Both the position numbers and the translations under genes were made by a program. The notes beneath the pieces were generated by a model. It saw only the letters and a list, made by a program, of their open reading frames with translations, was not told where the DNA came from and searched no databases. This document shows positions 8,216-18,040 of a stretch of DNA of 40,214 nucleotides, one piece after another. Every line of letters starts with the position of its first letter. The first letter of the stretch is position 1. Origin of the DNA: Pseudomonadota bacterium. Its GTDB lineage: Bacteria > Pseudomonadota > Gammaproteobacteria > Steroidobacterales > Woeseiaceae. The stretch lies in the NCBI GenBank assembly GCA_022567295.1, contig JADFHE010000026.1, positions 1-40,214 of the forward strand, in the 5' to 3' direction.

Positions 8216-9100
8216 CTATGCCCGCAGAGAATGGCCGGTCAGATCCAGGAACAGGTCCTCCAGGTTCGGCTGCCGTATTTTGATTTGGTTGAGGTTGCTC
8301 ACGTGTGGCGACAATTGCTGCAAGCTTGCACTGACGTCTGTCGTTACGACTTCAATTATCCCAAGGTTTTCGAGGATTGTGTGCTCAATTCCGGAAAGAT
8401 CGTCCGTCAGATCGGAAATCGGCAGTTCAATGATCAGGCCGTCATATTGTTCTTGCAGCAGTTGTTCTGGGGAGCCCTGTTTTATGATTTTTCCGGCATC
8501 CATGATTGCGATCTCGTCGCACAGCACCTGAGCCTCATCCATATAGTGCGTGGTGAGCAAAATGGTTGAGCCGCCCGCACGGATACTCTGCACGAGGTCC
8601 CAAAAATTTCGTCGGGCCTGCGGATCGAGGCCCGTTGTTGGTTCGTCCAGAAATATCAGGCGAGGGCGGTTTACTAAAGCGACCGCAAGTAGCAGGCGCT
8701 GGCGCTGACCACCGGAAAGCTTGCGATTGTCTCTGTCCAGCAAGTCACCCAGCGAGCATTGCTCAATAAGTTCGTCGAAATCGGCCTGGCGGTCATATAG
8801 CGTACGAAACATTTCGATGGTTTCGCGGACAGTGATGAAATCCTGCAACGCCGTATTCTGAAATTGTATGCCGGCTTCCTGACGGAACTTCCGCCCAGCG
8901 ACTTCCCCGTAGTAGAACACCTGCCCGGAGGTAGCAGGCGTAACACCCTCAATGATCTCAACCGTCGTGGTCTTGCCTGCACCGTTAGGTCCGAGCAGGC
9001 CGAAACAGATGCCTTCCGGCACTGAGAGACTGACTCCGTCGACGGCCAATACGCCGGGGTATTGCTTCTTAAGGTTGCGGGCTTCGAGCGCAATCGTCAT
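8216..9100 (-). CDS. ABC transporter ATP-binding protein
   Basis: A 294-residue ATPase partnering the adjacent ABC-2 permease. Walker A is GPNGAGKTTT (37-46), the signature LSGGQRQRL is near 135-143, Walker B LIFLDEPTTGLD is near 155-166 and the H loop LLTTHYMDEA is near 190. The C-terminal extension is typical of NatA/DrrA-like exporters. ATG 9100 (MTIALEARNLKKQYPG) is preferred to the upstream GTG at 9136, because the family begins just before the first beta strand. It is the first gene of the ATPase-permease-tatD unit. Confidence 0.93.
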   Translation of the reverse strand: MTIALEARNLKKQYPGVLAVDGVSLSVPEGICFGLLGPNGAGKTTTVEIIEGVTPATSGQVFYYGEVAGRKFRQEAGIQFQNTALQDFITVRETIEMFRTLYDRQADFDELIEQCSLGDLLDRDNRKLSGGQRQRLLLAVALVNRPRLIFLDEPTTGLDPQARRNFWDLVQSIRAGGSTILLTTHYMDEAQVLCDEIAIMDAGKIIKQGSPEQLLQEQYDGLIIELPISDLTDDLSGIEHTILENLGIIEVVTTDVSASLQQLSPHVSNLNQIKIRQPNLEDLFLDLTGHSLRA

Positions 9101-9149
9101 CTGGCAAGAGTAACCAAATGCATCTTCGGCAGCCACTAACGGGAAAAGC

Positions 9150-9179
9150 TTGCAACCATTCCCCTTGCAGCGGTATCTA
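9150..9179 (+). promoter_or_regulatory. Candidate sigma-70 promoter for the beta-solenoid gene
   Basis: TTGCAA (9150-9155) and TATCTA (9174-9179) are separated by 18 bases, 32 bases before the ATG at 9212. It lies in the intergenic space between divergent genes. The match is fair, not strong. Confidence 0.3.
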
Positions 9180-9211
9180 ATTGGGTAAGAAACGAACTTG
9201 GGAGTTTCAAG

Positions 9212-9937
9212 ATGGCAAGGATATTGACGAAATCTGTATTCACGGTCGGATTGCTTATAATGCTGCTGTCCGTGCCGGCCTTCGGTGCGACAATCAACAA
9301 GAGCATCAAGATTGCGGCGGGCACCGAATCAGGCGGCGCAACTTCGGTCAATGGCGGCATTACTGTTGGCGAAAATGCCGTTGTCACGGGCGGCGTAAAG
9401 ACGGTCAACGGCTCGATTCGCGTTGACGCTGGTGCGAGCATCGAAAACGCATCGACGGTCAATGGCGTCGTTAGCGTCGCAAACAACGTGCACGCGCAGA
9501 ACCTGACGACGATTAACGGCGCCATAAAAGTTGGTGAATCTGCGACGATTGATGGTGAGATAGAGGCCGTCAACGGCAAAATCAGCGTTGCCGCCGGCTC
9601 TACCGTCGCCAACAATGTCAGCAATGTAAACGGCCTGATCAATTTATCAGGCGCCGAGATTGGTGGGGATGTGTCCACAGTCAGCGGCGATATCAATGTG
9701 CTGGATGGCGCAGTAGTTAAGGGCAACCTGATGGTTGAGAAACCGAGCAACTGGGGCTGGGGCAAGAGCAAGAGCCGCAAGCCTCGAGTTGTCATTGGTC
9801 CAGGATCGAGCGTCGAAGGTGTGATCGATCTTGAACGCGAAGTGGAGCTGTTTATCAGTGACACGGCCAAGGTGGGTGGCGTCAAGGGCGTTATGTCCAT
9901 GGATGATGCGGTTCGCTTTAGCGGCGATCACCCTTAA
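9212..9937 (+). CDS. Exported beta-solenoid repeat protein (VNG repeats)
   Basis: A 241-residue protein with a clear Sec signal peptide (MARILTKSVFTVGLLIMLLS, cleavage probably after AFGA near residue 26). The mature part is built from about seven repeats of 18-21 residues, each centred on V/I-N/S-G followed by alternating hydrophobic residues (examples: VNGGITVGENAVVTGGV, VNGSIRVDAGASIENAS, INGAIKVGESATIDGEI). This pattern suggests a right-handed beta helix like that of bactofilins, but periplasmic or outer-membrane attached. The repeat array ends near 170; a basic linker (WGWGKSKSRKPR) leads to a final pair of strands. I know of no assigned function. Its start has a GGGAG ribosome site nine bases upstream. 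YgjP follows 20 bases downstream. Confidence 0.75.
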   Translation: MARILTKSVFTVGLLIMLLSVPAFGATINKSIKIAAGTESGGATSVNGGITVGENAVVTGGVKTVNGSIRVDAGASIENASTVNGVVSVANNVHAQNLTTINGAIKVGESATIDGEIEAVNGKISVAAGSTVANNVSNVNGLINLSGAEIGGDVSTVSGDINVLDGAVVKGNLMVEKPSNWGWGKSKSRKPRVVIGPGSSVEGVIDLEREVELFISDTAKVGGVKGVMSMDDAVRFSGDHP

Positions 9938-9957
9938 AGTTCCGTAGAATAGGAGCT

Positions 9958-10713
9958 GTGCAAAGCGCAGCGACTCAATTACCCCTGTTTTCAGAAGCAG
10001 ACGAGCGCGATTCAATGGCGGGCTTTTCTGTGCGCGAAAGCGGCCGGGCGAAACGCCTGTCCATCAAGGTATATCCCAGGGGTCGTGTTGAGGTCGTCGT
10101 TCCCAGGCGGACACGACCGGCCGAAGTACGCGAATTTGTAGAGGCGCACCGAGACTGGATTCGAGATGCGCGGGAACAGTTCGCAGCGGAGCACACACCT
10201 GAGCCCTTTGTGTTGCCGCGAACAGTGCGGCTGGACGGTATTGAGCGGCAGTTCGAAATTGAGTACGCGTCGCAGACCCGTGCGAAGACAGTGAGATATC
10301 GCTGTAACGGTCCGAAAGTCATTCTGTACGGGAGAACCGGTGACGAGCAGCTTTGCGTTACCGCTCTGAAACGATGGCTGCTCGCGCTCGCGAAGCGCGA
10401 GTACGGGCCACAATTGCGAACGCTCGCGGCGATGACAGGGAATTCCTATAAGAAAATGCACGTTCGTGGACAACGTACGTGCTGGGGAAGTCACTCGAGT
10501 TCGGGGACGATTAGCCTGAATTATTGCCTGATGTTTCTGGACCCGGCACATTTGCGTTACGTCATGCTTCATGAGCTCTGCCATGCAAGGCATATGAATC
10601 ATTCACGGCGCTTCTGGAATTTGGTTGGACGTTTTGAGGCTAATTATCGGCAGTTCGACAAGGACTTGAATGCCAGCTGGAAGAAGATACCGACGTGGGT
10701 AGGAATTTATTAA
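9958..10713 (+). CDS. YgjP-like (DUF45) metal-dependent hydrolase
   Basis: A 251-residue member of the YgjP/DUF45 zinc metallopeptidase-like family. The C-terminal half carries VRGQRTCWGSHSSSGTISLN (about 171-190) and the zinc site HELCHARHMNHSRRFW (about 205-220), with H-E-x-x-H plus a downstream histidine. Relatives have been described as hydrolases of nucleotides or as peptidase-like proteins; the true substrate here is unknown. The start is uncertain: GTG 9958 has GGAG only two bases before it, while ATG 10015 gives a shorter protein that keeps the whole conserved domain. It is probably cotranscribed with the solenoid gene. Confidence 0.85.
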   Translation: MQSAATQLPLFSEADERDSMAGFSVRESGRAKRLSIKVYPRGRVEVVVPRRTRPAEVREFVEAHRDWIRDAREQFAAEHTPEPFVLPRTVRLDGIERQFEIEYASQTRAKTVRYRCNGPKVILYGRTGDEQLCVTALKRWLLALAKREYGPQLRTLAAMTGNSYKKMHVRGQRTCWGSHSSSGTISLNYCLMFLDPAHLRYVMLHELCHARHMNHSRRFWNLVGRFEANYRQFDKDLNASWKKIPTWVGIY

Positions 10714-10752
10714 TTAAAACAGTATATTATAGAATTATATTAATGTTATTTA

Positions 10753-10956
10753 TTACCATCGGTCCAGCAAGTCCTGGAGATTAATCACGGCTGCATTGGC
10801 GCGTGCAAGGTCGTTCGCCATCACCGGCGAGTGGTTTGCAAACAGCCCATAGCCCCCGCCGTTCAATATCATCGGTGAGCGCAACGGGCCCAGACTTGCC
10901 TCGAGTTCACGAATGCTGGCCGCGGCGTTCTTGCGCCGATTCAACCCTAAAGTCAA
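10753..10956 (-). CDS. Small hypothetical protein coupled to the sirtuin gene
   Basis: A 67-codon ORF starting TTG at 10956, overlapping the sirtuin stop (TTGA arrangement), so it would be translated by re-initiation. It has ordinary coding composition: an amphipathic N-terminal helix (RRKNAAASIRELEASLG), a glycine-rich middle (ILNGGGYGLFANHSP) and a second helix to the end. I do not recognise a family. The same-strand overlap and the lack of any other occupant in this gap are the only support; a chance ORF cannot be excluded. Confidence 0.4.
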   Translation of the reverse strand: MTLGLNRRKNAAASIRELEASLGPLRSPMILNGGGYGLFANHSPVMANDLARANAAVINLQDLLDRW

Positions 10957-11693
10957 AGGGCCAGTGATGCTACCAGTTCGGGTAGCACAACCCCCGATTT
11001 TCCAGCGAGTGCGAAATCGAAATCGGCGGCGTTCATCGTGGAGTTCGGATTGATCTCAACCAGGGTCGCGCCATTATCCCTGGCGAGATCTGCCAGACCA
11101 GCGGCAGGATAAACCAGCGACGATGTACCTACAGACAGAAAGACGTCGCAGTCGGAGGCAGCGGCACACGATTCATTCAAAGCGGCCTCCGGAATTACCT
11201 CCCCGAACCACACAACCCCGGGTCGAAGTTTGCCGCCACAATCAGGGCACATTGGTACGTCGAGCGAATCGTCACCGGCGGCGAGCGTGCCGTCCGCGAA
11301 GCAACGATCCTCAAACAGGTTACCGTGAAATTCGATGACGTCAGTGCTTCCCGCGCGTTGATGCAAGTTGTCGACGTTTTGAGTTATGAGCGTTAGGCGG
11401 GGAATGAGTTCCGCGAGTCTTGCAATCGCGTAATGACCGGGATTGGGTTTGGCATCGGCAACGATTTGGCGCCGCCATCGGTACCAGCGCCAGATCAGGG
11501 CAGGATCGGCCAGAAACGCCTCTGGTGTCGCCAGGTCCTGGGGCTCGTATTGTGCCCACAATCCTTCCTGCGCATCGCGAAATGTGGGTACGCCGCTCTC
11601 GGCTGATACACCGGCGCCAGTCAGGATGCAGACATGACGTGCATCCCGGAGCGCGTTGACCAACACGTCCGGGATGTCACAGGTAGCGGTCAC
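10953..11693 (-). CDS. cobB: NAD-dependent protein deacylase, class III sirtuin
   Basis: A 246-residue Sir2 protein. GAGVSAESGVPTFR (26-39) binds NAD, TQNVDNLH (104-111) is the nicotinamide/ribose motif and H123 in EFHG is the catalytic base. The zinc module has CPDC but only one cysteine in the first half (C131, CFAD), as in E. coli CobB. Y71 and R74 (YRWR) match the Tyr/Arg pair that lets SIRT5/CobB-type enzymes remove succinyl and malonyl groups, so desuccinylase as well as deacetylase activity is predicted. GTG 11693 is one base after the acnA stop. A longer frame to 11804 exists but overlaps acnA and adds a non-conserved N terminus, so I rejected it. Confidence 0.9.
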   Translation of the reverse strand: MTATCDIPDVLVNALRDARHVCILTGAGVSAESGVPTFRDAQEGLWAQYEPQDLATPEAFLADPALIWRWYRWRRQIVADAKPNPGHYAIARLAELIPRLTLITQNVDNLHQRAGSTDVIEFHGNLFEDRCFADGTLAAGDDSLDVPMCPDCGGKLRPGVVWFGEVIPEAALNESCAAASDCDVFLSVGTSSLVYPAAGLADLARDNGATLVEINPNSTMNAADFDFALAGKSGVVLPELVASLAL

Positions 11694-11694
11694 T

Positions 11695-14358
11695 TTATGC
11701 GGCGAGTTGCCGCAGCACGTAATGCAGGATGCCGCCGTTCTCGTAATAGTCACGTTCTTTGGGCGTATCAATACGAACTTGAACCTTGAACGTGATTGCG
11801 TCACCGTCGGCTGGCGTTGCGATCACAGTCACCGTTTTCGCGTTCGGGTCGGTCTGGCCTGAAATCGCATAGGTCTCCTTGCCCGTCAGTCCGAGCGACG
11901 TAGCATCCTGACCTTCGAGAAATTGCAACGGCAGCACGCCCATGCCAATCAGGTTGGAACGATGAATACGTTCGAAACTTTTTGCGATGACGGCTTTGAC
12001 GCCGAGTAGCAGAGTGCCCTTGGCCGCCCAGTCGCGCGATGATCCGGTGCCATACTCGCTGCCCGCGATGACAACCAGCGGCGTGCCTTCCTCGCGATAC
12101 CTGACGGACGCGTCGAAAATCGACATCTGTTCTCCGCTGGGCTGATGGCAGGTCCAGCCACCTTCGGTGCCCGGTGCCAATAAATTGCGCAATCGAATAT
12201 TAGCGAACGTGCCGCGCATCATGACTTCGTGATTGCCACGGCGTGAGCCGTAGGAATTGAAGTCGACCGGCTTGACGCCTTGTGCCTTGAGATATTCGGC
12301 GGCAGGACTGTCGGCGGCAATGCCGCCGGCCGGTGAAATATGATCGGTAGTCACCGAGTCGCCGAGCAATGCCAGGGTGCGTGCACCTTCGATGTTGCTG
12401 ACTGCGGCGGGGTCTTTGCTCATACCTTCAAAGTACGGCGGGTTCTTGACGTAGGTCGAGTTAGCGTCCCAGGTGTAAATCTCGCCTTCGGGCGAATCGA
12501 TGTTTTTCCAGTTCGCATCGCCTTCGAAAACGCTGCTGTAGCTGGACTTGAACATGCTCGAATCGATGTTCTTACCGACGGCTTCCTGAACTTCCGCCTG
12601 ACTGGGCCAGATGTCCTTCATGTAAACCGGGTTGCCGTCCTGATCATCGCCGAGCGAATCGTTGTACAGGTCCACATCCATATTTCCCGCGAGGGCGTAG
12701 GCGACGACGAGCGGTGGCGATGCCAGGAAGCTGTCCTTTACGAGGGCGTGAATTCGGCCTTCGAAATTACGGTTGCCGGACAATACGCTGGTGCCGACGA
12801 TGTTGCCGCTCTGCACAGCCGCAGCGATTTCAGGCATCAAAGGCCCGGAGTTGCCGATGCAGGTTGTACAGCCGTAGCCAACAGTATAAAAACCCAACGC
12901 ACCGAGATCGTCCAGGAGGCCCGATTTCTCGAGATAGTCTGTAACCACTCGTGATCCGGGCGCGAGACTCGTTTTGACCCATGGCTTCACCTGCAAGCCT
13001 TTTTCATTAGCCTTCCTGGCGACCAGACCCGCCGCTATCATGACAGCCGGGTTGGAGGTGTTGGTACAACTTGTGATAGCAGCGATCAAAATCGCGCCAT
13101 CTCGAATTTCAGTATCCGTACCATGGATGTTGGCGATTGCACTGCCGCCTTGCTTCCGATCCGCAATCGTTGTTTCCAGGTGCCTGGCGTAGGTTTGCGC
13201 TGCTGCGGTCAATGCGATGCGGTCCTGAGGACGTTTGGGACCCGCAATACTGGGTACGACGTCGTTCATGTCGAGCTCCAGGGTGTCGCTGTAGAGGGCA
13301 TCAGGCTCGCCATCGTATCGCCACATGCCCTGTTCCTTGGTGTACGCTTCAATGAGTTCGCGTTGCTCAGCGTCACGGCCGGACAATTCCAGATAAACTA
13401 ACGTTTCGCCATCAATCGGGAAGATGGCGCAGGTTGATCCAAATTCCGGCGCCATATTGCTCAACGTTGCACGATCGGCCAACGGCATGCGTGAGAGGCC
13501 ATCGCCGAAGAATTCGACAAATTTACCGACGACACCTTTATTGCGCAGCATTTCGGTGACTGTCAGCACGAGATCCGTTGCCGTAGTACCCTCTTTGAGC
13601 TTGCCCGTAAGCTTGAAGCCGATGACGTTTGGAATGAGCATCGTAATGGGCTGGCCAAGCATCGCTGCTTCTGCCTCAATGCCGCCGACACCCCAACCAA
13701 GAATGCCCAGGCCATTGATCATTGTCGTGTGCGAATCAGTGCCGACAAGCGTGTCAGGATAGGCTGAACGAGTACCATTCTTATCGACATCAAAAACGAC
13801 CCGGCTCAAGTACTCGAGATTGACCTGGTGAACGATCCCGGTATTTGGCGGTACGACACGGAAATTTTTAAATGCGGTCTGGCCCCAGCGCAGAAAGGAG
13901 TAGCGCTCCTTGTTGCGAAGGAACTCTATCTTGTTGTTTAAATCCAGAGCATTGGCGGCGCCGTAATTATCAACCTGGACTGAGTGGTCTATCACGAGCT
14001 CCGCTGGCGACAAAGGATTAATACTTTCTGCAGAACCACCCAGTTTGACGACCGCATCGCGCATCGCGGCGAGATCCACGACGGCGGGCACACCCGTGAA
14101 GTCTTGCAGGATGACGCGCGAGGGTGTGAATGAAATTTCCGTGCTCGGAGCGGTTTTTGGATCCCAGTTCGCGAGAGCGAGAATATCGTCGCGCGTGACG
14201 TCTCGCCCATCTTCGTGGCGCAACAGGTTTTCCAGCAGGATTTTGAGGGAGTAGGGAAGGCGATCGACGTGGCCTTCTTTCACAGCGTCGAGGCGAAAAA
14301 TCTCAAATTCATTGCCGCCGACCTCAAGCGCCGAACGCGCGCCAAAGCTGTCCTTCAT
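11695..14358 (-). CDS. acnA: Aconitate hydratase A
   Basis: Isomerises citrate to isocitrate in the TCA cycle. The 887-residue monomeric [4Fe-4S] enzyme has the IRP/AcnA layout. Cluster cysteines are in [10 protein letters not shown] (about 430) and [13 protein letters not shown] (about 495 and 498). The C-terminal swivel domain contains [27 protein letters not shown] and [22 protein letters not shown] seven bases before the ATG is a good ribosome site. The sirtuin gene begins one base after its stop. An exact TATAAT lies about 54 bases upstream of the start. Confidence 0.97.
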   Translation of the reverse strand: MKDSFGARSALEVGGNEFEIFRLDAVKEGHVDRLPYSLKILLENLLRHEDGRDVTRDDILALANWDPKTAPSTEISFTPSRVILQDFTGVPAVVDLAAMRDAVVKLGGSAESINPLSPAELVIDHSVQVDNYGAANALDLNNKIEFLRNKERYSFLRWGQTAFKNFRVVPPNTGIVHQVNLEYLSRVVFDVDKNGTRSAYPDTLVGTDSHTTMINGLGILGWGVGGIEAEAAMLGQPITMLIPNVIGFKLTGKLKEGTTATDLVLTVTEMLRNKGVVGKFVEFFGDGLSRMPLADRATLSNMAPEFGSTCAIFPIDGETLVYLELSGRDAEQRELIEAYTKEQGMWRYDGEPDALYSDTLELDMNDVVPSIAGPKRPQDRIALTAAAQTYARHLETTIADRKQGGSAIANIHGTDTEIRDGAILIAAITSCTNTSNPAVMIAAGLVARKANEKGLQVKPWVKTSLAPGSRVVTDYLEKSGLLDDLGALGFYTVGYGCTTCIGNSGPLMPEIAAAVQSGNIVGTSVLSGNRNFEGRIHALVKDSFLASPPLVVAYALAGNMDVDLYNDSLGDDQDGNPVYMKDIWPSQAEVQEAVGKNIDSSMFKSSYSSVFEGDANWKNIDSPEGEIYTWDANSTYVKNPPYFEGMSKDPAAVSNIEGARTLALLGDSVTTDHISPAGGIAADSPAAEYLKAQGVKPVDFNSYGSRRGNHEVMMRGTFANIRLRNLLAPGTEGGWTCHQPSGEQMSIFDASVRYREEGTPLVVIAGSEYGTGSSRDWAAKGTLLLGVKAVIAKSFERIHRSNLIGMGVLPLQFLEGQDATSLGLTGKETYAISGQTDPNAKTVTVIATPADGDAITFKVQVRIDTPKERDYYENGGILHYVLRQLAA

Positions 14359-14387
14359 TGTGTTCTCTCCGGGATTTCTGGTTATCA

Positions 14388-14417
14388 GCGGCCAGCCAGC
14401 CGCGGGGCCGCATTATA
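14388..14417 (-). promoter_or_regulatory. acnA promoter -10 element and leader hairpin
   Basis: Reading the minus strand, a consensus TATAAT (14417-14412) is followed at once by a GCGGCC...GGCCGC inverted repeat (14411-14388, 6-bp stem). No good -35 is visible at 17 bases. The hairpin would lie at the very 5' end of the acnA transcript or, alternatively, help end the mnmA transcript. Confidence 0.45.
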
Positions 14418-14438
14418 GCGAAAGGCCGGGGCCGCCGC

Positions 14439-15545
14439 TTACCCTATTTCATGTATGACCGAGCCACCGAGACAGCGATTTTGGTCGTAAAAGACGACAA
14501 ATTGACCGGGTGCGACGGCCTTTTGGCGCTCGTCAAAGCGCACTTTCACACGGCTGTCCTCAAGTGCCGTGACGACACAGTTCTGGTCGGCTTGCCGGTA
14601 GCGAATTTTGGCTGTACAGCGAAGTCCCGCCGCCAGGCCATCAGGGGCTACACCGATCCAGCTCGTGTCCGTGCCAATCAGCCAGTCGCTGAAAAGCATT
14701 TCGTGCTCACCCTGCGCAACGACCAGGACGTTGTCATCAAGATCCTTGCCAACGACATACCAGGGTTCTTCGCCGTGGTCATTACGTCCGCCAATACCGA
14801 GGCCCTGCCGCTGGCCCAGCGTGTAATACATCAGGCCCTGATGCCTCCCCATGTCCTCACCACGCGGTGTTCGCATGGGGCCGGGATTGGCGGGCAGGTA
14901 GGTGCTGAGGAATTTTCGAAACGGCCGTTCTCCAATAAAGCAAATGCCCGTGCTGTCTTTCTTGTCGTGAACTGTGAGGCCCGAGTCACGAGCAATCCGC
15001 CGGACTTCGCTTTTCTGTGTGTCACCCAACGGGAAAACGGTCTCGGACAATGCCTCGGCGTTCACAGCGTGCAAGAAGTAGCTTTGGTCTTTGCCTCGAT
15101 CTGCACCTTTGAACAGCGCTCCGTGGCCATCCACGGTTTCTGATCGCGCGTAGTGCCCCGTCGCCAGCAGATCGCCGCCAAGTCGTTTCGCGTAATCGCG
15201 AAACACACCGAACTTGATGTCCCGATTGCACAACACATCCGGGTTCGGCGTGCGTCCCGCCCGGTACTCGGCGAGGAAATACTCGAATACCTGGTCGCGG
15301 TACTGTTTGGAGAAATTGGCGTTGTGCAGAGGGATACCGAGCTGCTCACAAACGTTGCGGGCGTCCTGGAGATCATCGGCCGCCGTGCAGTAGCCGTCGT
15401 CGTCTTCCCAGTTGGTCATGTGCAGCGCTTGCACGTCCGCCCCGGCACGCTGCAGCAGTATCGCGGCCACGGCGGAGTCCACACCCCCGGACAATCCGAG
15501 AATGACGCGCTTGTTTGCTACGTGGCTGACTTCTGAGCGACTCAT
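14439..15545 (-). CDS. mnmA: tRNA-specific 2-thiouridylase MnmA
   Basis: Thiolates U34 of tRNA-Lys, -Glu and -Gln using sulfur relayed from cysteine desulfurase. The 368-residue protein carries the PP-loop SGGVDS (19-24), the catalytic cysteine C106 in NPDVLCNRDIKF and the second cysteine C202 in STGICFIGERPF. GHYAR and GQRQGLGIGG are also typical. The first ten residues (MSRSEVSHVA) are not conserved, but no better start is present. It is divergent from the TfoX-like gene with 26 bases between start codons. acnA follows 80 bases downstream on the same strand with its own -10 element. Confidence 0.96.
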   Translation of the reverse strand: MSRSEVSHVANKRVILGLSGGVDSAVAAILLQRAGADVQALHMTNWEDDDGYCTAADDLQDARNVCEQLGIPLHNANFSKQYRDQVFEYFLAEYRAGRTPNPDVLCNRDIKFGVFRDYAKRLGGDLLATGHYARSETVDGHGALFKGADRGKDQSYFLHAVNAEALSETVFPLGDTQKSEVRRIARDSGLTVHDKKDSTGICFIGERPFRKFLSTYLPANPGPMRTPRGEDMGRHQGLMYYTLGQRQGLGIGGRNDHGEEPWYVVGKDLDDNVLVVAQGEHEMLFSDWLIGTDTSWIGVAPDGLAAGLRCTAKIRYRQADQNCVVTALEDSRVKVRFDERQKAVAPGQFVVFYDQNRCLGGSVIHEIG

Positions 15546-15571
15546 AGGCGCGGCAGTGTATCATTCCTGAT

Positions 15572-15907
15572 ATGGCCTCTGATCTGGAATTCGTGCAGTA
15601 CATCGTCGATCAGATTGACGATGCGCAGAACATTCGTTTTCGAAAAATGTTCGGCGAATACGCTTTGTATTCGAATGACAAGGTCGTTGGTCTGATTTGC
15701 GATAATCAGCTTTTCATAAAGCCGACGGTAGCCGGTCGATCATTCATTGGCGATGTCGTCGAAGCGCCGCCGTATCCCGGCGCAAAGAATTCGTTCCTGA
15801 TCAGTGATGAAATCGACGACAGCGAATGGCTGACCGAATTGGTAAGGCTTACAGAAGCCGAATTGCCCAAGCCCAAGCCCCGGAAAAAGAAAAGAAAAAA
15901 GCGTTAG
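15572..15907 (+). CDS. TfoX N-terminal domain-like protein
   Basis: A 111-residue single-domain protein. Residues 1-95 fit the TfoX_N fold (IRFRKMFGEYALYSNDKVVGLICDN is the family core, about 21-45), followed by a highly basic tail (PKPKPRKKKRKKR) that suggests nucleic-acid contact. The domain is also found alone in proteins of unknown role, so competence control should not be assumed. Divergent from mnmA. Confidence 0.85.
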   Translation: MASDLEFVQYIVDQIDDAQNIRFRKMFGEYALYSNDKVVGLICDNQLFIKPTVAGRSFIGDVVEAPPYPGAKNSFLISDEIDDSEWLTELVRLTEAELPKPKPRKKKRKKR

Positions 15908-15997
15908 AAGCGCTATGGTCCGACGCGGGAATCGGAGACATAATTCATGTGCCAGCTGTTCGTCGAACTGAAACGCCGCATCGTTGCGAGGCAGTCA

Positions 15998-18040
15998 CTA
16001 CCATGTAGTGCGAAACATGATTGAGAAGTTGCGGCCCGGTGCGTCCATGCCGGAGCCGTGCACGCGATAGCGTTTGTCGAGCAGGTTGTCTGCCGAAAAT
16101 GTAATCTGCCAAACGTCCGTTGGGCTCCAATTCGCTGTAGCTCCGATTATTGCCCAGCCGGCGCTGCCGCCTGGGTTGATGCGAACGTCGCGAACGTCTC
16201 GCGCACTCAAACGGTTCTGGTCACCAGACACCGTTAGCCTGCTTTCGATCGCCCACCGTCGGTTGGGATCGAATCGCACGGCCAGCCGGCCATTCAACGG
16301 TGGTATCCGGTCCGCTGGCTCGCCGGGTCCCGTGCCGATTTGCTGCCGGCCCCAGGTGTAATTCAGCACGGCTTTTATGCTTAATTTTTCGATTACATCC
16401 AGATCAATACCAGCCTCGGCGCCATGAATTCTGGACTCGGCTGCATTGATACTCTGTACCACATCGCGTCCATCAGCAGTGACGTCCCCAGTCAGCACGG
16501 ACGTTATTCGGTCCTCGAAATCCAGCGTGTAGAGCATCAGCTCGAATTGAACACGGTGTGATCGTCGCCGCACTCCGACGTCGACATGTAATACTCGCTC
16601 TTCTTCGAGATCAATGTTCGGAACATTAAAGCGATTGCCTGGCCGGTTGCCGAGCGTTCCAAGATCAAAAATATTCGGCGCTCTAAAGCCGACACCCATG
16701 TTCGCCAGCAGCTGCCAACTCTCAGCGAAACTATAGATCCATCCCACGTCTCCGCTCAGCCTGCGAATGTCGATTGACGCAGCATTATTTACAGCGGTGC
16801 CGGGAACCTCTATTTGCACATCACTGATCCGCAAGCCGCCGCTGATCAGATGCCGCTCTGAAACCGTCCAGCCGGCGCTGCCAAATATAGCTGCCTGGTC
16901 AATCCGTGATCCATCGGGAAATCGTGACTGAGCAACCACTGTGTCCAGCGTTTCGATGTCTTGTTCGAGCCTTGCGCTGCTGACCTCGTCAGTCTGGATA
17001 TCGACACCGCCAATCCAGGATACCGCTGCAGATTCCCCGGAGGCAGAAATCGACAATGCAAACAGGTCGCTGCGGTTGGACTCGTATTGCCTCGTGGTTG
17101 CCTCATAGTCCCGGCTGATCCTGTCATCGACGATGCGCTGCCAAGCCGCATCGACACGCCAGTCGAGACCCAGCAGTGCGTCGCTGGTCGTGTGCCGGGC
17201 ATGAGTGAATAGTCGTTGGCTCGGTGCGAAGAAAAATTCGGACGATGAAGGTTGAGTCTGGCCGAAGCCCGGGACAAGTTCATCGATGCGTGGTGTCTTC
17301 GGCTGTTCGAGCAGCTGTACGTCGAACAACCAGGATTGATCGTCTGACGGTGTTGCGCTAATGACAAAGCGGGCGGCCTTCGACGTGTAATTGCTCGGCG
17401 ACACACGCGTACCGCCGCCAATTCGCCGGTCGCCGGTCGTCAGGTATTCAGCACTAAACGATGCGGCCAGTCGCTTGTCACCAACATCAACCACACCGCG
17501 TATTGATTTCAATAGCTCGGCAGTATCAAAGGACATCAACAAATCACGGCGGACCTGAGTTTCTATCTCCTCGAAACTCGGAATTCGGGATACGACCTGG
17601 ACTACACCACCCACTGCCTGGCTTCCGTACAGTGATGCCGGCGTGCCGCGAATCACTTCGACACGATCGACGGCCGTATTCGGGACCAGCGATAAATACG
17701 GTGTCGGCGCGCTACGGAAAATCGCATTGCTCAGTGGCATGCCGTCGACCAGGTGAAGTACAGCAGATCCTTTCAGGCCGCGAATTATTGCAGCGCCTTG
17801 CCCCGGCGTTGTCTGCTGCAGGTAAACACCGATCTGCGACATTAGGGCGTCGGTCGTCAATTTCTGCGACAAGACATCGTCACGATCAACGAGGCTCAGC
17901 GCCAGCGAAATCTCATTGGTTGCGGCAGGTCTGCGTGACGCAGTGACGATAACTTCGTCGAGATCGGAGTGCTCGGTTTCTGCCAGCGTCGGCCCGGCGA
18001 TGACTGACACAAGAACGCAAGCCGGCAAGATATGTCGCAA
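15998..18040 (-). CDS. TonB-dependent outer-membrane receptor
   Basis: A 680-residue beta-barrel transporter. The proposed TTG start at 18040 has AGGACGG five bases upstream and yields a clean signal peptide (LRHILPACVLVSVIAGPTLA); the longer frame to 18109 would place 23 polar residues before it. A TonB-box-like DEVIVTASR follows. The plug domain shows AAIIRGLKG, VLHLVDGMPL and DRVEVIRGTPASLYGSQAVGG. The barrel ends in an aromatic residue (FRTTW), as required for insertion by the BAM complex. The ligand (siderophore, cobalamin or a carbohydrate) cannot be decided. No Fur box or cobalamin riboswitch was found upstream. Confidence 0.9.
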   Translation of the reverse strand: MRHILPACVLVSVIAGPTLAETEHSDLDEVIVTASRRPAATNEISLALSLVDRDDVLSQKLTTDALMSQIGVYLQQTTPGQGAAIIRGLKGSAVLHLVDGMPLSNAIFRSAPTPYLSLVPNTAVDRVEVIRGTPASLYGSQAVGGVVQVVSRIPSFEEIETQVRRDLLMSFDTAELLKSIRGVVDVGDKRLAASFSAEYLTTGDRRIGGGTRVSPSNYTSKAARFVISATPSDDQSWLFDVQLLEQPKTPRIDELVPGFGQTQPSSSEFFFAPSQRLFTHARHTTSDALLGLDWRVDAAWQRIVDDRISRDYEATTRQYESNRSDLFALSISASGESAAVSWIGGVDIQTDEVSSARLEQDIETLDTVVAQSRFPDGSRIDQAAIFGSAGWTVSERHLISGGLRISDVQIEVPGTAVNNAASIDIRRLSGDVGWIYSFAESWQLLANMGVGFRAPNIFDLGTLGNRPGNRFNVPNIDLEEERVLHVDVGVRRRSHRVQFELMLYTLDFEDRITSVLTGDVTADGRDVVQSINAAESRIHGAEAGIDLDVIEKLSIKAVLNYTWGRQQIGTGPGEPADRIPPLNGRLAVRFDPNRRWAIESRLTVSGDQNRLSARDVRDVRINPGGSAGWAIIGATANWSPTDVWQITFSADNLLDKRYRVHGSGMDAPGRNFSIMFRTTW

